Shown: positions 34,462 through 44,861, counted from the first letter of the stretch. The stretch: 64,000 bases of DNA from Streptomyces sp. YIM 121038 (GCF_006088715.1 NZ_CP030771.1:9670001-9734000); one strand, 5' to 3'. The notes: generated by a model not told the origin, from the letters alone. Translations and numbers: made by a program.

Positions 34462-35187
34462 CTAGGCGGCAAGCTCCCGCAGCAGCTCCGGCAGCGCCGT
34501 GCCGATCGGCTCGCGCACCACCTCCGCGGCCCGGTCGTCGTACGGGGTCGGCTCGGCGTTCACGATGACGAGACGCGCCCCGAAGTCGGCGGCGAGACCC
34601 GCGAGGCCCGCCGCGGGCTGCACCTGGAGGCTCGTGCCCACCGCGATGAACACCTCGCAGGCCTTCGTGATCGCCACGGCCTCGCCGAGCACCTCCGGAT
34701 CGAGCCGCTCGCCGAACATCACCGTCGCCGACTTGAGGACACCGCCGCATGCCGTGCACGCCGGATCCGGATCGCCCGCCTCGACACGGGCGAGCGCCTC
34801 CTCCATCGGCCCGCGGGCACCGCACCCGGTGCACACCACCGACCGCGCCGAGCCGTGCAGTTCGAGCACCTTGCGGTCCGGCATCCCGGCCAGCTGGTGC
34901 AGCCCGTCCACGTTCTGCGTGATCACCCGCACCGGGACGCCGGAGCGCTCCAGTTCGACCACCGCGTGGTGCGCCGCGTTCGGACGGGCCAGCAGCGTGC
35001 GGTTCTCCCGCCGCATCCGCCAGGCCCTGCGCCGGACTTCCGGATCGCCCATGTAGTACTCGTACGTCACGAGCTTCTCGGCCTCGGGATCACGCCGCCA
35101 CAGGCCGTTCGGCCCGCGGTAGTCGGGGATGCCGGAGTCCGTGGAGATGCCGGCTCCGCTGAGAAGGGCGACGAGGGGCTTGCTCAT
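34462..35187 (-). CDS. Sir2 family NAD-dependent protein deacylase
   Basis: 241-aa sirtuin. ALLSGAGISTDSGIPDYRG (8-26) binds NAD, ITQNVDGLHQLAG holds the conserved Gln-Asn-x-Asp, ELHGSA the catalytic His, and two Cys-x-x-Cys pairs (CTGC, CTAC) form the zinc site. VGTSLQVQPAAGL and IVNAEPTP complete the fold. ATG 35187 has TAGGCT a few bases upstream, consistent with a leaderless transcript. Full length for class III-type bacterial sirtuins, acting on acyl-lysine in cytoplasmic proteins such as acetyl-CoA synthetase. Confidence 0.93.
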   Translation of the reverse strand: MSKPLVALLSGAGISTDSGIPDYRGPNGLWRRDPEAEKLVTYEYYMGDPEVRRRAWRMRRENRTLLARPNAAHHAVVELERSGVPVRVITQNVDGLHQLAGMPDRKVLELHGSARSVVCTGCGARGPMEEALARVEAGDPDPACTACGGVLKSATVMFGERLDPEVLGEAVAITKACEVFIAVGTSLQVQPAAGLAGLAADFGARLVIVNAEPTPYDDRAAEVVREPIGTALPELLRELAA

Positions 35188-35667
35188 GCCGCCGAGCCTA
35201 GGGCGCGCGTGCGCGCACCGGCGAACGGATTCCGCCGGGCGCACCGCTCCGCGCCCGCGCACCGATCCGGCGCCGCGCCCGGCGCCACCCCCGGCTCGCC
35301 CAATGGGGTGAGCTGCGCGTATGGAGCGCCGCGCGCCCCCGCCGGGCGGGGATCCTGGGACGGAAGCGGCGTGCGGGCAGGAGCTGGCATGAAGGCCGAA
35401 ATTGACAGCGACGACAGCCTCCGGCGTGCGATAGAACCATGGATCACACATCCCAGGGCGCATCTCACCTCGCTTCAGTGGCGGCTCAGCCACGCCTCGC
35501 TCCGTCGACGGCGCGGGCACGCCACCCCCTCCCACCACACGCCAGGCGGGTCGGCCGTGACGCCGACGTCCTGACGCACCTCCCTCCCTCACTTTCGCCC
35601 TTCCCGCCACTTCCGCGACACACCATGCCGCCCTACGGGGTCCTCGGACCCGGCAACGGGGGAACCC
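35188..35667. other. Intergenic region upstream of the giant gene pair
   Basis: 480 bases without a credible gene. It holds the leaderless sirtuin promoter at its left edge and, near 35402, a TTGACA hexamer without a well-spaced -10. The promoter of the giant pair must lie here. Frames that read through it from the right are extensions of the 39363 gene's frame and have no start signal. Confidence 0.5.
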
Positions 35668-38600
35668 ATGTCCGTGCCACCGCCTCCGCAGCCCTACCGT
35701 CTGCTGCGCGCCACCGACCTCCTCGACCTCCACTTCCGCTTCCTGGGCCTGCGCCTGGAGAAGCCCCTGCTCGAACCCCGCCGACTGGTCCGCCAGAAGC
35801 CGGACCAGCCGGGCTACCTCGTGGTCACCTTCGGCCCCCAGCACGTCGTCGAGCGGGCGTTCTTCGAGATCACCCCCGGCATCCCGGAAGGCGCCTCCCT
35901 CGCGGGGGACGAGCCGCACGAGCCACCGCCCGTGGCCTCGCGCATCGGCGGCCGCAGCGTCCTGGTGTTCGGCGTGGGCGCCCAGGCCTTCGTCACCTAC
36001 ACCGAGAAGGGCCTCCTCGACGCGATGCGGGAACTCCCCCTGCGCGTCGTGGACGCCGCCAGGGAACCGGCCGCCGCGGCCGGCCTGCACCACGCCGTGA
36101 CCGAGGCTCCCGACAACGTCTTCCACGCCCTGCGCCTGGCCCGCACGGTGGCGGAGCTCGCGGCGCGGCACGGCACCGACGCGCCCGTCGACGCGGGGCT
36201 GCTCGCCGCCCCGGCCGCGGACCTCGCCGCCGGAGCCCGGCCGGAGAACCCGCTCGCGAACCCGGACGACCCGAAGACCGGCATCGAACTGCCCTACCGG
36301 CTCCTGCTGTCACCACCCCAGGGCGCCACCTGGTCGCACAGCAGCGAACTCGCCGACCCCACGGGCCGCGTCGAGCTGTGGCACACCCGGCTGCCCGCCA
36401 CCGGCGCCCGTGCCGTCTGGACCCGCGACCCCGGCTTCGACCCCGCGAGCCCGCACCCGCTGCCCCCCGACGGCAACGAGTTCACCATGGCGATGACCCC
36501 CGAGGACCGGTCGTCCGTGGTGCACCTGACCTCGAACACCGGTCTTCCGGGCGGTTTCCGGCCGACACCGCTCACCGGCGACAACCTCATGCTGTCCAGC
36601 ATGGGAGGCTGGCTCGACTCCCTCGGCCGCTGGGACCGGCCGCCCGAGGGATTCCAGGTCACCCAGTGGCGCCACCGCGCCTCCCTCGGCCGCGACCACT
36701 ACGTACGCGTCATGTACCGGGGGCGGCTCTTCCCCTTCGGTCACCTCGCGGACCTCGTGAAGGTCACCGAGCGCAAGTTCGACCACAAGCGGCCGGACAA
36801 CGCGGCCTACCTCAACCAGCGGTTCTTCATCATGGTGCGCGAGCCGGTCCGCCGCTACGGAGCGCCGGAGGACACCGAGGAACTGAAGCGCCTGCGCCGC
36901 CGCTTCCCGTTCACCAGCGTCCGTCTGCTCACCCTCGTCACCCCCGACCTGCACGAGCCCCGCCCCATCCCGGGCCTGGCCACCGACCCCCAGCACCCCA
37001 ACGAGAAGCTCGCCTTCTTCCCGGAGACCGACGGCGACGTGCCCTTCCAGTTCCAGGTGAGCATGACCGACCTGGACGGCCGGCTCGTGGAGTTCCGTAC
37101 GCCCATGGCCTTCGTCGGCAAGAACCTGTACGGGAACCGGGCCGACGTAGGGACGATCATCACCTACTACACGCCGGACGAGACGAAACCGAGCCCCACC
37201 GAGCCCGACCTGACCCAGGGCGCGGTCACCCGGGCCCTCGCCGACGTGCGCGGCCAGGCCGTCGCCTACGCGCCGAGCAACAAGCCCGACGACACGACGC
37301 TCTCCACCGGACGGCTGATCTGGGGCGCCGCGCTCGCCCCGGAGCCGGTCGCCGCCGAAGAGCCCCTGTTCCTGCCCACCGTGCGCTGGGCGCGAGCCGT
37401 CGTGCCCGCCCTCAGCCGCTTCGGCACCGGCGTGGGCGGCGACCAGCCGAAGTCGGTGTTCCACCCCGAGCCGTACGTGCGCGACGCCTTCACCGACGCC
37501 AACAAGGGCCAGCTGTTCATCGAGCTCGTCGAGCCGTTCCCGCTGACCTTCAGCTCGGCAGGGCAGAGCGCCGGAGCCCTCGCCCAGCCGAACTTCTCCG
37601 TCGCGGGCCTGTCCCGGCTGACCGGCCCGGTCGCCGCCGTCCCCACCACGGCCCTCGGGCCCGCCGCCGACCCGGCCGACAAGTGGGTCAACCTCCTCCA
37701 GGGCCGGTTCAACCCCCTCGACTACTTCAAGCAGATCGCCGACGCCAAGCTCTTCGGCATGTTCCCGCTGTCGGCGATCCTCAAGGAGGCCGGCCTCGAC
37801 AAGCTCAAGGCGCCGAACTTCCTCACGGCGACCGTCAACGCCGTCACCGGGTTCCTCAACGACCTGCGCGGTCTGCGCGACACCCTGGCCGCCGTCCAGG
37901 AACAGTTCCCGCAGACCGCCGACCGCGTCATCCGCGTCGTCGACACCGCGACGCGCTTCGTCGAGGTGCTCCTCGCCTACATCACCAGCAATCTGGAGCA
38001 CGCCCCCAACCCCACCCGCATCGAGGACGTCGACAACGCCTTCCGCGCCTTCGCCGACGCCCTCAGGGAGCTGCGGGTGGGCCTGCCCGCCGGGGTCGAG
38101 ACCGGTGTGCGGCAGCTGCTCACCCGCATCGCCGAGGCGACCGCCACGTACGAGAACGGGGCGGGCGAGGTCATCGCGCTGCGGGACGCCATCAAGATGG
38201 CGGCGCTCGGCGCCAAGCTCCCGGACGTCGTCAACTCCCGCATCCAGTGGCAGCCGGACATCAAAGCGTGGACGCCGGGCAGGACGGACCCTCCGGAACA
38301 CGAGAAGGACGCCGTCTTCTGGCCCATCGGCAAACTGAGCCTCGTCGCCGACCTGCGCGGCTCACTGCGGCCCGACGTGCCCCAGGCAGCCGACGTCACC
38401 TGCACGCTGGGCCGCTTCAAGCTGCGCATGGTCCCCGGATTCGAAGCGATCGCCCTGGACTTCGAACGGATCCGCTTCACCATGCGCGCGGGCCAGAAGC
38501 CCGACGTCGAGGTGAAGTTCGGCGGCGTCGACTTCATCGGGCACCTGGAGTTCATCCAGACCCTGCGCAACCTCATCCCGCTCGACGGCTTCAGCGACCC

Positions 38601-39360
38601 GCCCGCCCTCACCGTCGACGCCTCCGGCATCCACGCCAACTACTCGATGCAGCTGCCCAACGCGGCCGTGGGCGTGTTCAGCCTGGAGAACCTCTCCCTG
38701 AACGCGATGCTCTCGGTGCCGTTCATCGGGAACACCCCGCTCCAGGCGGGCTTCTCCTTCTGCCGCCGCGAGGCACCCTTCCGCCTCACCGTGTCGATGC
38801 TCGGCGGCGGCGGCTACTTCGGCATCGTCCTGAACCCCAAGGAGATCGCCGTCCTGGACGCCGCCATCGAATTCGGCGCCGCGGTGTCCATGAACTTCGG
38901 CGTGGCCAGCGGCAGCCTGTCCGTGATGGCGGGCGTCTACTTCCGGCTCGAACTCGTCGACGTCACGCCCGACCCGGGCAGGCCCGACCAGAAGGAGACC
39001 CGCCCCAGCGTCAAACTCGTCGGCTACCTCCGCGCCCGCGGCGAGGTCGACGTCCTCGGCATCGTCTCCGCCTCCATCGAGCTCTACCTCGAACTCGGCT
39101 ACGAAGGCGGCTACGCCGTCGGTCGCGCCCGGCTCACCATCAGCATCGAGATCGGCTTCTTCTCGAAGTCCGTGACGATCCGCTGCGAGAAGAAGTTCGC
39201 GGGCAGCGGCAAACTCACCGGATTCGCGGGCGCCGCGGCCGAACCGGAGCTCACACCGCCGTCCTTCGCCGACCTCATGTCGCCGTACACCGACCCGGTC
39301 ACGGGCGCCCGCGTCGACCCCGTCCTCGACTACTGCACGGCCTTCGCGGAGGTGGACTGA
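35668..39360 (+). CDS. Giant protein A of a two-gene unit, unknown function
   Basis: 1230 aa; no signal peptide and no membrane helix, so cytoplasmic or exported by an unusual route. I recognise no family. Visible: a Pro-rich start, a mixed N-terminal half, a helical section around residues 680-850 (NDLRGLRDTLAAVQEQF, VDTATRFVEVLLAYI), and a strongly beta C-terminal third (about 890-1200) of alternating hydrophobic strands, such as GSLSVMAGVYFRLELV and ARLTISIEIGFFSKSVTI, resembling an elongated beta-sheet or groove. ATG 35668 follows ACGGGGGA. The stop overlaps the ribosome site of giant protein B, so the two are made together. Confidence 0.85.
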   Translation: MSVPPPPQPYRLLRATDLLDLHFRFLGLRLEKPLLEPRRLVRQKPDQPGYLVVTFGPQHVVERAFFEITPGIPEGASLAGDEPHEPPPVASRIGGRSVLVFGVGAQAFVTYTEKGLLDAMRELPLRVVDAAREPAAAAGLHHAVTEAPDNVFHALRLARTVAELAARHGTDAPVDAGLLAAPAADLAAGARPENPLANPDDPKTGIELPYRLLLSPPQGATWSHSSELADPTGRVELWHTRLPATGARAVWTRDPGFDPASPHPLPPDGNEFTMAMTPEDRSSVVHLTSNTGLPGGFRPTPLTGDNLMLSSMGGWLDSLGRWDRPPEGFQVTQWRHRASLGRDHYVRVMYRGRLFPFGHLADLVKVTERKFDHKRPDNAAYLNQRFFIMVREPVRRYGAPEDTEELKRLRRRFPFTSVRLLTLVTPDLHEPRPIPGLATDPQHPNEKLAFFPETDGDVPFQFQVSMTDLDGRLVEFRTPMAFVGKNLYGNRADVGTIITYYTPDETKPSPTEPDLTQGAVTRALADVRGQAVAYAPSNKPDDTTLSTGRLIWGAALAPEPVAAEEPLFLPTVRWARAVVPALSRFGTGVGGDQPKSVFHPEPYVRDAFTDANKGQLFIELVEPFPLTFSSAGQSAGALAQPNFSVAGLSRLTGPVAAVPTTALGPAADPADKWVNLLQGRFNPLDYFKQIADAKLFGMFPLSAILKEAGLDKLKAPNFLTATVNAVTGFLNDLRGLRDTLAAVQEQFPQTADRVIRVVDTATRFVEVLLAYITSNLEHAPNPTRIEDVDNAFRAFADALRELRVGLPAGVETGVRQLLTRIAEATATYENGAGEVIALRDAIKMAALGAKLPDVVNSRIQWQPDIKAWTPGRTDPPEHEKDAVFWPIGKLSLVADLRGSLRPDVPQAADVTCTLGRFKLRMVPGFEAIALDFERIRFTMRAGQKPDVEVKFGGVDFIGHLEFIQTLRNLIPLDGFSDPPALTVDASGIHANYSMQLPNAAVGVFSLENLSLNAMLSVPFIGNTPLQAGFSFCRREAPFRLTVSMLGGGGYFGIVLNPKEIAVLDAAIEFGAAVSMNFGVASGSLSVMAGVYFRLELVDVTPDPGRPDQKETRPSVKLVGYLRARGEVDVLGIVSASIELYLELGYEGGYAVGRARLTISIEIGFFSKSVTIRCEKKFAGSGKLTGFAGAAAEPELTPPSFADLMSPYTDPVTGARVDPVLDYCTAFAEVD

Positions 39361-39362
39361 CC

Positions 39363-42300
39363 ATGGTGGACAGCATCCGATGGACCGTCCTCCCCGACGG
39401 CGTCATCGAGGGCGACACCGTACGCGTGTCCGTCCTCGTCACCCCGAACCTGACCGGCATCACCCAACTCGGCCAGTCCGAGGCGTTCATCCGCTGGCCC
39501 GAGCGGCTCGCCACCCTGCTGGCCGGGCTCTGGTTCGAGTTCGACAAGCCCGAACACACCTACGTCACGCAGCACGAGCCGACGGGCCACCACCCCCCGG
39601 CCGACCTCGACACGTGGAAGGCCCTGTTCAAGGACACCACCCTGGTGTCCCCGCCGGAGCAGGCGACCGCGCTGGCCGCCGAGGCACCGGACACGCTGCG
39701 CTCCTTCCCCGGCAAGCTGGTGCACGACGAGATCACCGACGTGTACCGGGCCGTCGCCGTGACCACGACGCGCAGCCGCCTCGGCGGCGAATGGGCCCGC
39801 CAGGAGAGCGTCCTGTGCGAGGAGCCGCCGACGGACCACCGCGGCTGGGAGACGCCCGCCCTGTATCTGATGCCCGACATCATCACCAGCGAAGTCCTGG
39901 CCATGGGCCGCAACCTGGCCAAGGGCTACGAGGCGGTGAAGCTGGCGTTCAACCAGCACAGCGACGTCCCGCGCGCCGCCGCGGACGACCTCGCTCCCCG
40001 GGTCATGGACCGTACGACCCCGCTGTACACCAGCGAGGAGTACAAGCACATGCTGCCCCTGGCCGAGACCGCCCTGTTCTACGACCGGCCCAGGCCGTCC
40101 GCCGAGGCCCTGGCCGCCGAGGAGGAGGAAGAGCACCGCGTCGACTTCCACGAGGCGTGCGGTCTGCTCGGCGACTACCCGGAGCTCCAGCGCAGGTTCG
40201 GCCTCGTCGTCGACCGCCGGTTCACGCTGCCCGCGAGCATCCCCGACGGGGCCCGCGTCCGGGTGCGCTTCGACAACGGCGTGCCCCACGCCGACGATCT
40301 CAACGCCGAGCCGCTCCGCCCCTGGACGACCCTCCGGATCGTCCGGGGCAGCGTCTTCGAAGCGGGCGCCGCCACCACCGGCCTGATCACCGGCAGGATG
40401 CTGAACCTGGGCGCCCCCGACACCTGGCACCTCACCGAACTGGACGTGGACGGGGCGGCGCTCAAACACCTCGACTACGCCCGCACCATCGCGGCCCTGC
40501 ACGACCGTGACGTGCCGTCGAGCCCCGGCTCCGTCGCCCACCAGGTCGCGGGCACCGCCACCCCGGCCGCCCGCGGCGGCGGCATCACCCTGATGCACAC
40601 CGTCCGCGACCACTACCTCGCCGGGCAGATCGGCACCGACCTCAAGCGCCGCACCAACGGCGAAGTGGCCGAACTGACCGCGGAGAACCTGGTCCGCGGC
40701 TACCGCGTGGACATCGGCACCGTCGACCCGGCCACCGGAGCCGTCCGCCAGTGGCAGTCCCTGCTGCGCCGCCGCGGCCGCTACACGATCCGCTGGCCCG
40801 GACAGCAGCCCATCACCCTCCAGGTCCGCCCCGACGAGGGCCTGGTGCGCGCCAGCGCCGTGACGGCCGTCTCCGCCACCTCCAAGGTGCTCTACGGTCA
40901 CCAGGCCGTCTGCGGCTGGCACGGCTGGAGCCTCGCCGCGCCCCGGCCGGGCCGCACCATCGGGCTCGACAACGAGCCGGAGGCACCCGCCCCGCCCGTG
41001 TCCCCCGACGTGCCCCTGGAGACCCGGTTCACGGCGGAGCCCGGCTCGCTGCCCGCCCTGCGCTTCGGCCGCACGTACCGCATGCGCGCCCGCGTCGTCG
41101 ACCTCGCGGGCAACGGCCTCGACCACACCGCGAGCACCCCCGACGCCGTCCGGTCCGACGCGATCACCTACGGCCGCTGGGAACCCGTCCCGCAGCCCGT
41201 GGTGGTGCCGCTGCTGCCGTTCAACGAGGGCGAGTCCACCGAGCGCATGGTCATCCGCAGCACCGTCACCGACGACGGCCGCCAGATCTCGCCCGACGAG
41301 TACGTCCTGTGGCGCTCCGACGTCCCCGACCACAAGGCGCGCTCCGACGTCGACGGCCTGGACCGCCAGTACAAGCCGATCGCGGAACGACACGTGGCAC
41401 CGCCGAAGACGGCCCTGCAGATGGCCGAGGAGCACGGCGTGTTCGACGCCGCCTTCGGCGCCACCAAGCCCGACCGGGTGCGCGCGGAGTACTTCGCGGC
41501 CGCCTCCCGCGAATCCGGGTCCTTCCTGGACACCGTCGTCCGCGACCCGCAGTGGCCGCACCTCCCGCACGACCTGCTGCTCGAAGGCTCCATCCACATC
41601 GCCAAGCACGACGTGCACGACCCGCTGGCCGTCACCCCGCTGCCGCTCGCGCGCCGCGGCGCGGGGCTCAAGCGCGGCGAGTTCGTCGTGCACGACACCC
41701 ACCAACTGCGCCTGCCGTACCTCCCGGACGTCCTCGCCGAGGGCGTCATGCTGCGCGGCCTGCCCGGCGACCGGGAGAACCGCAAGATCCCCTTCCCGGG
41801 ACCCTGGCCGCAGGCCCAGCCGTTCAGGATCCGCATCCGGGAGGGCAGCGGCGAACCGCACTGGGACGGCCTCACCCAGCGCGTCCTGGAGGTGTACCTG
41901 CCCAAGGGCGAGATCGCCACGGTCCGCCTGAGCTGCTATCTGGACCCGGCGAAGCTCCCCCTGCTGCGCCAGTGGGGGCTGCTCACCGAGTCCTCCTTCT
42001 GGAAGGACCTGCGCGAGCGGGACAGGGCGTTCCTCACCCGGGCCACCGCCGACGGTGAGAACTGGATGCTCACGCCCTGGACCGAGGTCACGCTGGTGCA
42101 CGCGGTGGAGAAGCCCGTCCAGCCGCCCCGCCTCGCCGAACTCAGCGCCTTCCGGACGGCCGAGCAGACCGCCGCCCACATCGCCATCCAGGTCACCAGC
42201 CACGCCGAGAGCACCGGCCACGTCGAGGTGGACGCCCGCTGGAGCGAGTGGCTCGACGACGTCACCCAGCCCGCGCCCACCCGCGTCGACGGCCACAAGC

Positions 42301-43502
42301 AACTGGAGGACATCACCCTCGCTTACGCCGACGACGAGGAACGGGTCACCCGCACCCACGAGTTCGGCGACACCCGGCACCGCAACGTCCGCTACACGCC
42401 GACCGCCGTCACCCGCTTCCGCGAGTACTTCCACCCCACCATCACCGAAGACCGCGCCAACGTCACCCGCCTCGGCCCGACCGCGGCCCCCCTGCCGGTG
42501 CCCAGCTCCCGCAGGCCCGAGCCGCCCGCCGTCGCCTACGCCGTACCCACCCTGCGCCACGACCGCAGCGTCGACCAGCAGCGGGCCACGGTCACCCAGC
42601 GCCGCCGCCCCGCGGGCCTGCGCGTCTATCTGAACCGCCCCTGGTACTCCTCCGGCGACGACGAGATGCTCGCCGTGGTGCTCGACACCGGCACCGCCCT
42701 GCCCGACACCGTCGCCACCCGCTGGGGCGTCGACCCCGTCTGGTCCGACACCACCGTCCTGCCGCGCCCGCAGGCCACGCACTTCCCGAACCCGGAGAAG
42801 CGCCCGACCGGTCTGCGCCTGCCCGGCTCACCCGACGCGGAACCGGTCCTGGTCGACGCGGCGGCCTTCACCCCCGCGTACGACACGGCACGCAGGCTCT
42901 GGTACGTCGACATCGACGTGGACTTCGGCGGCGGCGCGGCCACCGCCTACTTCCCCTATCTGCGCCTCGCCCTCGCCCGCTACCAGCCGTACGCGGTCGA
43001 CCCGCTGCACCTGTCGAAGGTGGAACGGGCGGAGTTCGCCCAGCTCCTGCCGCCGCGCACGCTCACCGGGCGGCGCGAGGGCAACCAGCTCACGGCCACC
43101 CTCACCGGCCCGGCCACGTACAACGAACTGGGTGAGACGAGCGGCACCGGCGTCACCGCCGCGGCCGCGTGCCGCCGGGTCACGCTCACCCTCCAGAGCC
43201 GGGCGCTCGCGGGGGAGGACGACATGGACTGGAAGGAGCTGGGCACGCCGGCGGACCTGGTCTGCCGTGCCGACGGCACGGGCTTCGCCTGGTCCGGCGG
43301 CATCGCGGCCCCCACCGGTCAACCCCTCACCCTGTACCGGCTGCTGGTCCAGGAGCACGAGCTCTACCGCACCGACAAGGACACGGCCACCGACACGGTC
43401 ACCGTCAACGGCGCCCCGGTACCGGCCGCCCGGCGCCTGGTGCACGCCGACTACTTCGAGCTGACGGTCGGTCTGCTGGGCCGGATCGACTTCAAGCTGT
43501 AG
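39363..43502 (+). CDS. Giant protein B of a two-gene unit, unknown function
   Basis: 1379 aa from ATG 39363, whose ribosome site GGAGGTGG spans the end of gene A; the stop-to-start gap is two bases. The frame stays open for another 3.9 kb upstream, but that part is a shadow of gene A. No signal peptide or membrane helix. The sequence looks like many beta domains: an Ig-like strand pattern near 566 (FGRTYRMRARVVDLAGN), YLPDVLAEGVMLRG near 785, and a C-terminal FN3-like segment. An acidic patch AAEEEEEH occurs near 255. No catalytic motif is visible. Structural or binding role is inferred only from composition. Confidence 0.85.
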   Translation: MVDSIRWTVLPDGVIEGDTVRVSVLVTPNLTGITQLGQSEAFIRWPERLATLLAGLWFEFDKPEHTYVTQHEPTGHHPPADLDTWKALFKDTTLVSPPEQATALAAEAPDTLRSFPGKLVHDEITDVYRAVAVTTTRSRLGGEWARQESVLCEEPPTDHRGWETPALYLMPDIITSEVLAMGRNLAKGYEAVKLAFNQHSDVPRAAADDLAPRVMDRTTPLYTSEEYKHMLPLAETALFYDRPRPSAEALAAEEEEEHRVDFHEACGLLGDYPELQRRFGLVVDRRFTLPASIPDGARVRVRFDNGVPHADDLNAEPLRPWTTLRIVRGSVFEAGAATTGLITGRMLNLGAPDTWHLTELDVDGAALKHLDYARTIAALHDRDVPSSPGSVAHQVAGTATPAARGGGITLMHTVRDHYLAGQIGTDLKRRTNGEVAELTAENLVRGYRVDIGTVDPATGAVRQWQSLLRRRGRYTIRWPGQQPITLQVRPDEGLVRASAVTAVSATSKVLYGHQAVCGWHGWSLAAPRPGRTIGLDNEPEAPAPPVSPDVPLETRFTAEPGSLPALRFGRTYRMRARVVDLAGNGLDHTASTPDAVRSDAITYGRWEPVPQPVVVPLLPFNEGESTERMVIRSTVTDDGRQISPDEYVLWRSDVPDHKARSDVDGLDRQYKPIAERHVAPPKTALQMAEEHGVFDAAFGATKPDRVRAEYFAAASRESGSFLDTVVRDPQWPHLPHDLLLEGSIHIAKHDVHDPLAVTPLPLARRGAGLKRGEFVVHDTHQLRLPYLPDVLAEGVMLRGLPGDRENRKIPFPGPWPQAQPFRIRIREGSGEPHWDGLTQRVLEVYLPKGEIATVRLSCYLDPAKLPLLRQWGLLTESSFWKDLRERDRAFLTRATADGENWMLTPWTEVTLVHAVEKPVQPPRLAELSAFRTAEQTAAHIAIQVTSHAESTGHVEVDARWSEWLDDVTQPAPTRVDGHKQLEDITLAYADDEERVTRTHEFGDTRHRNVRYTPTAVTRFREYFHPTITEDRANVTRLGPTAAPLPVPSSRRPEPPAVAYAVPTLRHDRSVDQQRATVTQRRRPAGLRVYLNRPWYSSGDDEMLAVVLDTGTALPDTVATRWGVDPVWSDTTVLPRPQATHFPNPEKRPTGLRLPGSPDAEPVLVDAAAFTPAYDTARRLWYVDIDVDFGGGAATAYFPYLRLALARYQPYAVDPLHLSKVERAEFAQLLPPRTLTGRREGNQLTATLTGPATYNELGETSGTGVTAAAACRRVTLTLQSRALAGEDDMDWKELGTPADLVCRADGTGFAWSGGIAAPTGQPLTLYRLLVQEHELYRTDKDTATDTVTVNGAPVPAARRLVHADYFELTVGLLGRIDFKL

Positions 43503-43518
43503 CGAGCCGGCCGCCGCC

Positions 43519-43556
43519 AGGGGCCCGGGCCGCGGGGGAACGCGGCCGGGGCCCCT
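43519..43556. terminator. Terminator after the giant gene pair
   Basis: Arms 43519-43534 and 43541-43556 pair over 16 bases with one mismatch around a GGGGAA loop. It separates the giant pair from the flavin hydroxylase. Confidence 0.8.
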
Positions 43557-43637
43557 CGCAGCACGTCGGGAAACGGCCACCACTGCTGCTACTCTCTGTC
43601 GTCGCATGGTCATCGTGAGCAACTTGCAGAGGTGTAC

Positions 43638-44861
43638 GTGAAGGTCACCTGCGTCGGTGGCGGCCCCGCCGGTCTCTATCTCTCCATCCTCCTGAAGCGA
43701 CAGGACCCGGCCACCGAGATCACCGTCCACGAGCGCAACCCGGAGGGCTCCACCTACGGCTGGGGCGTCACGTACTGGCGCGGGCTCCTCGACAAACTCC
43801 ACGAGCACGACCCCGAGTCCGCGCGCGCCGTCGAGGAGGCATCCGTGCGCTGGCGCGACGGCGTCGCCCACGTGGGGGACGCCGTCACGCGCCACCGCGG
43901 CGACGAGGGCTTCGGCATCGGCCGCCACCGCCTCCTCGAACTGCTCGCCGCCCGGGCCCGCTCCCTCGGCGTACGCCTGGAGTTCGGCCAGGAGATGACC
44001 GCCGACGCGCTGCCCCGCGACGCCGACCTGGTCGTCGCCGGTGACGGCCTGCACAGCACGCTGCGCGGCGCGCACCCCGAGCACCACGGCACGCACGTCA
44101 CGGCCGGGCGCAACCGCTACATCTGGCTCGGCACCACCAAGGTCTTCGACGCCTTCACCTTCGCCTTCGTGGAGAGCGACCACGGCTGGATCTGGGCCTA
44201 CGCGTACGGCTACGGCACGGAGGGCAGCACCTGCGTCGTCGAGTGCGCCCCGGAGACCTGGACCGGGCTCGGCCTCGACCGTGCCGACGAGGCCGAAGGC
44301 CTGACCCTCCTGGGCAAGCTCTTCGACCACCTCCTGGACGGGCACCCCCTGATCGGCCGCTCCTCCAGCGACGGCCGGGCCCAGTGGCTGACCTTCCAGA
44401 CCCTCACCAACAAGCGCTGGTACCGCGACAACGTCGTCCTCCTCGGCGACGCCGCCCACACCACCCACTACTCCATCGGCGCGGGCACCACCCTCGCCCT
44501 GGAGGACGCCATCGCGCTGGCCGCCGCCCTGCGCGGCCACTGCGCGGTCCCGGAGGCGCTCGCCGCCTACCAGCGGGAGCGCGCGGCCGCCCTCCTGTCC
44601 GTGCAGAGCGCCGCCCGCTACAGCGCCCGGTGGTACGAGAGCCTGCCGCGGTACGTCCACCTGCCGCCGCACCGCATGTTCGCCCTGCTCGGCCAGCGCC
44701 ACTCACCGCTGCTGCCGTACGTGCCGCCCCAGCTCTACTACGGCCTCGACAAGGCCGCCGGACAGGTCGAGGCACTGCGCAGGTTCAAGCGCTGGCTGGG
44801 GCCGAAGCTCGCCCGCACCGCGCACGCGCGGACCGCGCCGGGCCGCGACCGGCGCCCGTAG
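43638..44861 (+). CDS. FAD-dependent hydroxylase, salicylyl-CoA/tryptophan hydroxylase-like
   Basis: 407-aa class A flavoprotein. VKVTCVGGGPAGLYLSILLKR binds FAD. The following HERNPEGSTYGWGVTYW matches the unusual subgroup containing salicylyl-CoA and anthraniloyl-CoA hydroxylases and VioD. VVAGDGLHSTLRG and VVLLGDAAHTTHYSIGAGTTLALEDAIAL are the DG and GD motifs. GTG 43638 sits behind AGAGG; GTG 43632 is possible but too close to it. No CoA ligase or other pathway gene adjoins, so substrate is open. Confidence 0.88.
   Translation: MKVTCVGGGPAGLYLSILLKRQDPATEITVHERNPEGSTYGWGVTYWRGLLDKLHEHDPESARAVEEASVRWRDGVAHVGDAVTRHRGDEGFGIGRHRLLELLAARARSLGVRLEFGQEMTADALPRDADLVVAGDGLHSTLRGAHPEHHGTHVTAGRNRYIWLGTTKVFDAFTFAFVESDHGWIWAYAYGYGTEGSTCVVECAPETWTGLGLDRADEAEGLTLLGKLFDHLLDGHPLIGRSSSDGRAQWLTFQTLTNKRWYRDNVVLLGDAAHTTHYSIGAGTTLALEDAIALAAALRGHCAVPEALAAYQRERAAALLSVQSAARYSARWYESLPRYVHLPPHRMFALLGQRHSPLLPYVPPQLYYGLDKAAGQVEALRRFKRWLGPKLARTAHARTAPGRDRRP

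Noticed and set aside
35439..39362. In-frame upstream extension of giant protein B, giving a 2687-codon open frame
   Set aside because: It is the shadow of giant gene A in another frame. It is Arg/Pro-rich with no ribosome site, whereas ATG 39363 has GGAGGTGG and family-like sequence begins there.
39330..42782. 1150-codon minus-strand frame opposite giant gene B
   Set aside because: Gly/Val/Asp/Arg-rich antisense shadow without motif or start signal.
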